Part shown: in pieces, positions 17,200 through 21,095 of the stretch | Numbering within the stretch: position 1 is the first letter of the stretch | Layout of the letters: every line of letters begins with the position of its first letter | Source of the DNA: an uncultured Eubacterium sp. | GTDB lineage: Bacteria > Bacillota > Clostridia > Lachnospirales > Lachnospiraceae | Reading direction: 5' to 3' | Length of the DNA stretch: 21,095 nt | Assembly (NCBI GenBank): GCA_910584345.1 | Contig: CAJTZX010000064.1 | Span: 1-21,095, forward strand | The notes under the pieces: model-generated | Databases searched by the model: none | What the model saw: the letters and a program-made list of their open reading frames with translations, nothing else | What the model was told of the DNA's origin: nothing | Program-made: the position numbers and the translations under genes

Positions 17200-17754
17200 C
17201 TAAACAGTCATAATTTCCTTCGTCTTTTCCTCAACCGCCTTATCAATATCAGCAATAAATTTGTCTGTCATTTTCTGGATCTTTCCTTCCAGCTCCTTGA
17301 TCTCGTCTTCGGAAACGTCTTCTTTCTTTCCCAGCTTTTTAAACGTATCATTTGCATCACGTCGGATATTACGGACTGCTACTTTCGCCGCTTCACCTTT
17401 TTTCTTTACGTCTTTTGCCAGATCTTTACGTCTTTCCTCTGTCAGCTCCGGGAAGACAAGGCGAATGGATTTGCCGTCATTCGTCGGATTAATGCCAAGA
17501 TCAGAGGTAAGAATTGTTTTTTCAATGATTTTTACCATGGAAGGCTCCCATGGCTGAATCTGAATCATTCTTGGTTCCGGCACATTGACGTTCGCAACCT
17601 GCTGGATCGGTGTAGGCGTACCATAATAATCTACACGTAGCTTATCCAACACATGCGGATTTGCTCTTCCAGCACGAATACTGCCAAACTCTTCCTGTAA
17701 ATTCCGCATCGTTTTCTGCATTTTATCATCATACTGAACTAACCTGTCGTCCAT
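17200..17754 (-). CDS. frr: Ribosome recycling factor
   Basis: 184 aa, the normal length. With EF-G it splits the post-termination ribosome into subunits. The sequence shows the usual order: N-terminal helix (MQKTMRNLQEEFGSIRAGRANPH, with the conserved IRAGRANP), domain II (YYGTPTPIQQVANVNVPEPR), then the long helices of domain I (FPELTEERRKDLAK, KKGEAAKVAVRNIRRDAND). The ATG at 17754 has a perfect AGGAGG with a 5-base gap. It lies 16 bases after pyrH, the near-universal pyrH-frr pair, and is followed by a terminator hairpin. Confidence 0.98.
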   Translation of the reverse strand: MDDRLVQYDDKMQKTMRNLQEEFGSIRAGRANPHVLDKLRVDYYGTPTPIQQVANVNVPEPRMIQIQPWEPSMVKIIEKTILTSDLGINPTNDGKSIRLVFPELTEERRKDLAKDVKKKGEAAKVAVRNIRRDANDTFKKLGKKEDVSEDEIKELEGKIQKMTDKFIADIDKAVEEKTKEIMTV

Positions 17755-17770
17755 AAAAACCTCCTGCCCG

Positions 17771-18469
17771 CTATACGGTAATTACCGTTCCATTGAAACT
17801 GCCGCTTAACGCTTTTACAATACTGTCCGGTTCGTTCAGACTGAATACGTACATCGGCATTTTATGTTCCATACACAAAATGGAAGCAGTTAAATCAACT
17901 ACAGCCAATTTCTTTTCTATCACTTCTTCAATTGAGAGCGTATCATAACGAACTGCCTGTGGATTCAGCTTCGGGTCAGAATCATATACGCCGTCAACAG
18001 CCTTTGCTAACAACATCCCATCTGCTTCGATTTCCACTGCACGCAGAACTGCAGCCGTATCTGTGGAAAAATACGGATGTCCTGTTCCTCCGGCAAAAAA
18101 TACAACAATATTATGGGCAAAATATTTGTTCGCACGATCTTTCGAAAACAGCTTCGTAAAAGAACCGCATTCGAACGGGGTCAGAACATTTGTCTTCATG
18201 CCTTCAGAGCGGAAAATCTCAGACACATAAATGCAATTCATCACCGTTGCCAGCATCCCAATCTGATCTGCTTTTGTACGGTCGATAAATGCACTCGTCC
18301 GGCCGCGCCAAAAATTGCCGCCGCCAATTACAATCCCAACCTGTACGCCGTCGTCTACCAGTTTCTTTACCTGTTTTGCAACTTCGCATACAGTTTCTTC
18401 GTCAAATCCGGCTTTTTTTTCCCCGGCTAAAGCTTCCCCGCTTAATTTCAACAGAACTCTTCTCATCAT
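17771..18469 (-). CDS. pyrH: Uridylate (UMP) kinase
   Basis: 232 aa. Phosphorylates UMP to UDP; the bacterial hexameric amino-acid-kinase type, activated by GTP and inhibited by UTP. KLSGEALAG near the N-terminus, VIGGGNFWRGR, the TGHPYFSTDTAA segment and the LAKAVDGVYDSDP nucleotide-binding segment are intact. Two adjacent ATGs open the gene; AAAGG (18480-18484) is 10 bases from the first, which I chose. Only 3 bases separate it from the bactofilin stop, so it is translated from the same message. In many Firmicutes rpsB-tsf lies in this upstream position instead. Confidence 0.97.
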   Translation of the reverse strand: MMRRVLLKLSGEALAGEKKAGFDEETVCEVAKQVKKLVDDGVQVGIVIGGGNFWRGRTSAFIDRTKADQIGMLATVMNCIYVSEIFRSEGMKTNVLTPFECGSFTKLFSKDRANKYFAHNIVVFFAGGTGHPYFSTDTAAVLRAVEIEADGMLLAKAVDGVYDSDPKLNPQAVRYDTLSIEEVIEKKLAVVDLTASILCMEHKMPMYVFSLNEPDSIVKALSGSFNGTVITV

Positions 18470-18472
18470 TTT

Positions 18473-19678
18473 TTATTTGCCTTTCTTTTCTCCAAACAGG
18501 CTATCCACATCAATATCTGCATAACACTGGGAACAGAAGCCTTCGATCACAGCGCCATTGTTAATCTGTACAGATCTGGACTTAATATTGCCGACAATCA
18601 CTGCAGATGTATCCACAACAACCGGGCCTTGTACATCAATATCGCCTTTTACCGCACCTGCAATTACTGCAGATGTAGCTGCAATATTTCCTACTACAAC
18701 AGAGCCAAGGCCGATTTTTACCGTACCTGTGCTCATAATCTCTCCTTCGATTTTAGCTGCATCAGAAAAAACTTCCGAAGAAGAGCTGTTTCCTTTGATT
18801 GTACCGGTCACTTCCAGCTTGCCGTTACACTGTACGTTTCCTTCTACACGGCCGCTGATACTGAAAGAACCTGTCGTAGTCAAATTTCCTTTAATTGTAG
18901 TTCCGGTTGTAATAATAGATACTTCGTCAGTAACCTCCAGTGAATCTGTAGACAGATCATCTTCCATAGATACTGCCATCTCCTTTGTCAATTCTTCGTT
19001 CATTGGTATTTCCTCCTTAATTGTTGTGCTTGGTTTCTTATAATCAAAATTATGATGATTGCTTTGTGGTTTTGATTCTGCCGCAGGCTGATTTTTAGGC
19101 TGCGCCGGACGCGGCTGCACCTGTGGCTTTGGCTGTACATGCTGCGGCTTTTCTTCTGCTTCTTTTAAGAGCGCGTCAAAATCAAAAGGCAGATCGTCCT
19201 CTTCCTCATCCGGTTTCTCAGGCTCTAAAATCGTATCAAAACTTCTAAGCGCTGCCTGAATAGACTTTTCTTTTTGTGCAGCCTTCACAGGCTCCGGTTT
19301 TGGTTCCTTTTTCTGTTCTGCCTTTGGCTGCTCTTTAGACACAGCTTGCTGTTTCGGCGATGGCTGCGGTTTTGGCGCGGCCGGCTGCTGCTTTGGCGCT
19401 GGCTGCGGTTTTTCTGCCGCTGGCTTTTCAAGCACCGGTTCTTCCGGTTCTATTTGCACATGCTTCACAGACTCACTTTTATTTTTGTCCTTATCCACAT
19501 GTTCTAACAAACCGTCCAGCTTTGACAGCTCAGACTCAATGTCCAGATCTCCCTCCAAAGTATTTACCATCATTTCCGGAGAATCTTCCAGTTCTTCTTC
19601 CATCTCAAAATCTTCTCCCGGCAGCAGCTCATTGACTGCCAAAGAAAGATCATCCTTGAAATCCTTAAAAAAACTCAT
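18473..19678 (-). CDS. Bactofilin-domain protein with long N-terminal extension
   Basis: 401 aa. The bactofilin (polymer-forming cytoskeletal, DUF583) domain lies at about 253-385. It is a right-handed beta-helix of short repeats with glycine/valine turns (TTIKGNL, GRVEGNV, GTIKGN, AKIEGEI, VVVGNI, GAVKGDI, VIVGNI, AVIEGF). Bactofilins self-polymerise and scaffold envelope enzymes. The extension has an amphipathic start (MSFFKDFKDDLSLAVNELLP), an acidic part (22-60), and Pro/Gln/Lys-rich low complexity (80-215) broken by a short segment at 138-172. Bactofilins are usually 110-200 aa, so the first ~225 residues are extra. A CSQC pair lies near the C-terminus (382-385). ATG at 19678 with GGAGG, 7-base gap. 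A second strong ribosome site lies inside the gene. Next to a deacetylase (27 bases upstream) it could organise wall modification. Confidence 0.92.
   Translation of the reverse strand: MSFFKDFKDDLSLAVNELLPGEDFEMEEELEDSPEMMVNTLEGDLDIESELSKLDGLLEHVDKDKNKSESVKHVQIEPEEPVLEKPAAEKPQPAPKQQPAAPKPQPSPKQQAVSKEQPKAEQKKEPKPEPVKAAQKEKSIQAALRSFDTILEPEKPDEEEDDLPFDFDALLKEAEEKPQHVQPKPQVQPRPAQPKNQPAAESKPQSNHHNFDYKKPSTTIKEEIPMNEELTKEMAVSMEDDLSTDSLEVTDEVSIITTGTTIKGNLTTTGSFSISGRVEGNVQCNGKLEVTGTIKGNSSSSEVFSDAAKIEGEIMSTGTVKIGLGSVVVGNIAATSAVIAGAVKGDIDVQGPVVVDTSAVIVGNIKSRSVQINNGAVIEGFCSQCYADIDVDSLFGEKKGK
19003..19018 (-). promoter_or_regulatory. Internal ribosome binding site and in-frame ATG in the bactofilin gene
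   Basis: A perfect AAGGAGG (19012-19018 on the minus strand) precedes an in-frame ATG (19001-19003, Met226) by 8 bases. Initiation here would give a 176-aa protein that is essentially the bactofilin domain. The same bases also encode Lys-Glu-Glu, so chance is possible, but spacing and position at the domain boundary are ideal. Confidence 0.6.
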
Positions 19679-19705
19679 TTCTTACCTCCATTTATCCGTA
19701 TGTAG

Positions 19706-20722
19706 TCAGTCTTCCACACTTTCTGACGAAACATGCTGCACAACCGTTGTATTTTCATCAATAGGTAATATCTCTGCATCCATTTTCAAAAGCTGCTTAA
19801 TAATACGCGGCAAAGCTTTTACCGTATTCGGCTTATTTTCCGCATCATGCATCAGCACAACTGACGTATGATACTTTACAACGTCTTTCATAACATTGTC
19901 AACTAATTCCTGAACTGCATATTGATGGGAAGTTGCATCTCCGCATTCTACATTCCAGTCAAAATATGTGATCTCTCTTTCTTTTAAAACGCGGATAAAT
20001 TCTTTCATATCCAGTTTGCTGACCTGATTGCTGCTGCCTCCCGGAAATCGGTATAAAGAACACTTCGTCCCTACCGCATCTTCGATTTGGCTCTGAATCC
20101 GATCTAAATCCTGCTCAAAATCTTTTACAGAATGATAAATCTCATCATACTTATGAGTGTAAGAATGCATTCCGATTGTATGCCCCCGCTTTGCAATTTC
20201 CCGATACAACTTCATAGACTGTTTATCTTCTCTGCCTGTCAAAAAGAAAGTTGCCTTTACATGATACTGATCCAAAATATCTAAAATCTTTTCCGTATTT
20301 TTACTCGGTCCATCGTCAAATGTCAAATATACCTTTTGGACATCATCCTTCGTTTCTGTCTGTTTTTCAGCTTTTTTTATTTGATCTGCACCAGCCATCA
20401 CCTGTCCTGCGTTTTTAGCCGACAGTCGGATTTGATCCGCTGATTCGCCATTATTACTCTCTTTTCCTGTTGCGGATTCCAATGCATCTTTGGAACTTAA
20501 CGTCTGATTCTCTTTTTGCTCTACCTGCTGGCTGCGAATCGTATTCTCAGTAATGATATCAATCTGCTCCTGAAGCGAGTGCACTTTTGCAATCAGTGTA
20601 ATCGAAATCAATGTCTGCGCCAACAGCCACGTTATAAAAAACCAGACTAATCCCGTCTTCATCCGCTGTACTCGTTTTTTACGTGCAAGCCGGTCATTCA
20701 AGCCTTCATTTTTATCACTCAT
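19706..20722 (-). CDS. Membrane-anchored polysaccharide deacetylase (NodB/PgdA-type)
   Basis: 338 aa. A basic N-terminus, one membrane segment (about 23-46) and a short coiled-coil (47-70) lead to a low-complexity linker and an outward-facing NodB domain (128-315). All five carbohydrate-esterase-4 motifs are present: TFDDGPS (D136 base, D137 metal), HSYTH (metal ligands H186, H190), RFPGGS (R225), FDWNV (D255, W256) and VVLMHD (H292). It should therefore be active. The likely substrate is peptidoglycan N-acetylglucosamine or another wall glycan, removing acetyl groups and giving lysozyme resistance. Sporulation-type deacetylases (PdaA) are an alternative, but the vegetative promoter and operon position argue against it. 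ATG at 20722 with GGGGA (20729-20733), 6-base gap. First gene of the operon. Confidence 0.92.
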   Translation of the reverse strand: MSDKNEGLNDRLARKKRVQRMKTGLVWFFITWLLAQTLISITLIAKVHSLQEQIDIITENTIRSQQVEQKENQTLSSKDALESATGKESNNGESADQIRLSAKNAGQVMAGADQIKKAEKQTETKDDVQKVYLTFDDGPSKNTEKILDILDQYHVKATFFLTGREDKQSMKLYREIAKRGHTIGMHSYTHKYDEIYHSVKDFEQDLDRIQSQIEDAVGTKCSLYRFPGGSSNQVSKLDMKEFIRVLKEREITYFDWNVECGDATSHQYAVQELVDNVMKDVVKYHTSVVLMHDAENKPNTVKALPRIIKQLLKMDAEILPIDENTTVVQHVSSESVED

Positions 20723-20922
20723 TCAATTTCCCCAGCCCCCTGGTCCTTATTATCCAAATCATTGTATCATATTTGCTTCACAATGAACACGATTTTTTTG
20801 CTTTAAATTGTTGTTTTTTTAGGAATATTTTCCATATTTTTCTGGTTTTTTTACTTTTTTTATTCCTATTATCTGTTTTTTGTATGAATATACAGTCAAT
20901 TCAGCACCCATACATGTAGTCA

Positions 20923-20976
20923 TATAACATTGTGACCAAGATGATCCTTCTTGATACAAATACAGTATAACATTGT
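20923..20976. repeat. Two direct copies of an 11-bp motif around the operon promoter
   Basis: ACAATGTTATA (minus strand) occurs at 20966-20976, overlapping the -10 box, and again at 20923-20933, about 43 bases downstream, just after the predicted transcription start. Equal orientation and a separation of about four helical turns would suit a pair of regulator sites. There is no direct proof. Confidence 0.4.
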
Positions 20977-20992
20977 AAACCTGTATTGTCAT
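20964..20992 (-). promoter_or_regulatory. Sigma-A promoter of the deacetylase-bactofilin-pyrH operon
   Basis: On the minus strand ATGACA (20987-20992) and TATACT (20964-20969) are 17 bases apart. Each matches 5 of 6 consensus positions, and a TGT before the -10 adds an extended -10. Predicted start near 20957. It is the best promoter before the ten-gene run. Confidence 0.65.
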
Positions 20993-21027
20993 TATGAAAT
21001 ATTTTCTTAATCTATAAAATTTCTATT

Positions 21028-21055
21028 ACTATATAATTTCTACACTACTTTACAA
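21028..21055 (-). promoter_or_regulatory. Possible second upstream promoter
   Basis: TTGTAA (21050-21055), 16 bases, TATAGT (21028-21033) on the minus strand. It is a weaker match in very AT-rich DNA where chance matches are common, so it may be only part of the AT-rich upstream element. Confidence 0.25.
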
Positions 21056-21095
21056 CTTTATAAATGATACCCCTGTTTCTTAATTAGCTGTTTTA

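Larger units (their letters stand above)
20723..21095 (-). other. AT-rich leader and upstream region of the deacetylase operon
   Basis: 373 bases without a gene on either strand. From the promoter start near 20957 the minus-strand leader is about 235 bases. Its middle part (20770-20880) is made of A-runs with few Gs. A palindrome TACATGTA and two copies of an 11-mer lie just after the promoter. Upstream of the promoter the DNA is nearly all A/T, like an UP element. I see no terminator, riboswitch core or upstream gene end. Confidence 0.6.

Noticed and set aside
19274..19507. Plus-strand frame rich in Leu, Trp and Arg, resembling a small membrane protein
   Set aside because: It is the complement of the Pro/Gln/Lys repeats of the bactofilin extension; the composition is explained by that and no ribosome site precedes it.
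20761..20880. T-rich plus-strand stretch as a terminator for a plus-strand gene
   Set aside because: No plus-strand gene lies upstream within the window and no stable stem precedes the T-runs.

Overview
The window reads as a chromosomal core region of an endospore-forming, low-to-moderate GC Firmicute, most likely a clostridium of the Lachnospiraceae type. The reasons are a Gram-positive PolC replicase, a SpoIIP sporulation hydrolase, AGGAGG-type ribosome binding sites, AT-rich spacers and the clostridial Ppx-HD protein beside Ppk. All 15 genes I can support lie on the minus strand, so the text below runs from high to low coordinates. I see no rRNA, tRNA, CRISPR array, intact insertion sequence or prophage.

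Region A (about 21095-7732) is a ten-gene envelope, lipid and replication cluster. An AT-rich leader with a good vegetative promoter (-10 at 20964-20969) precedes a membrane-anchored polysaccharide deacetylase and a long bactofilin. Then follow pyrH, frr, uppS, cdsA, dxr, rseP, ispG and polC in the classical Gram-positive order. In the familiar arrangement rpsB-tsf sits before pyrH; here the deacetylase and bactofilin take that place. A hairpin terminator lies between frr and uppS, so the downstream lipid genes are probably expressed through partial readthrough or from another promoter. The products supply isoprenoid precursors (Dxr, IspG), undecaprenyl diphosphate (UppS), CDP-diacylglycerol (CdsA), intramembrane proteolysis (RseP), peptidoglycan modification (deacetylase) and a polymer scaffold (bactofilin).

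Region B (7731-2392) begins with a clear sigma-A promoter (7673-7701). It drives pheA (chorismate mutase/prephenate dehydratase), a Ppx/GppA-HD protein and ppk (polyphosphate kinase), and ends in a strong hairpin terminator at 2477-2528. Two points stand out: the Ppx-like protein lacks the two glutamates expected in an active exopolyphosphatase, and Ppk carries an acidic plus polylysine insert.

Region C (2457-1) holds a Cof-type HAD phosphatase, preceded by three copies of a 15-bp repeat, and spoIIP with a plausible sigma-E promoter. The first 65 bases lie beyond spoIIP and may hold the tail of a converging gene.

The most interesting structure I found is inside the bactofilin gene. A perfect AAGGAGG sits 8 bases before an in-frame ATG, at the junction between the long disordered N-terminal half and the bactofilin domain. 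This suggests that one gene makes a tethered long form and a bare polymerising short form. The rest of the window is largely conserved housekeeping sequence.
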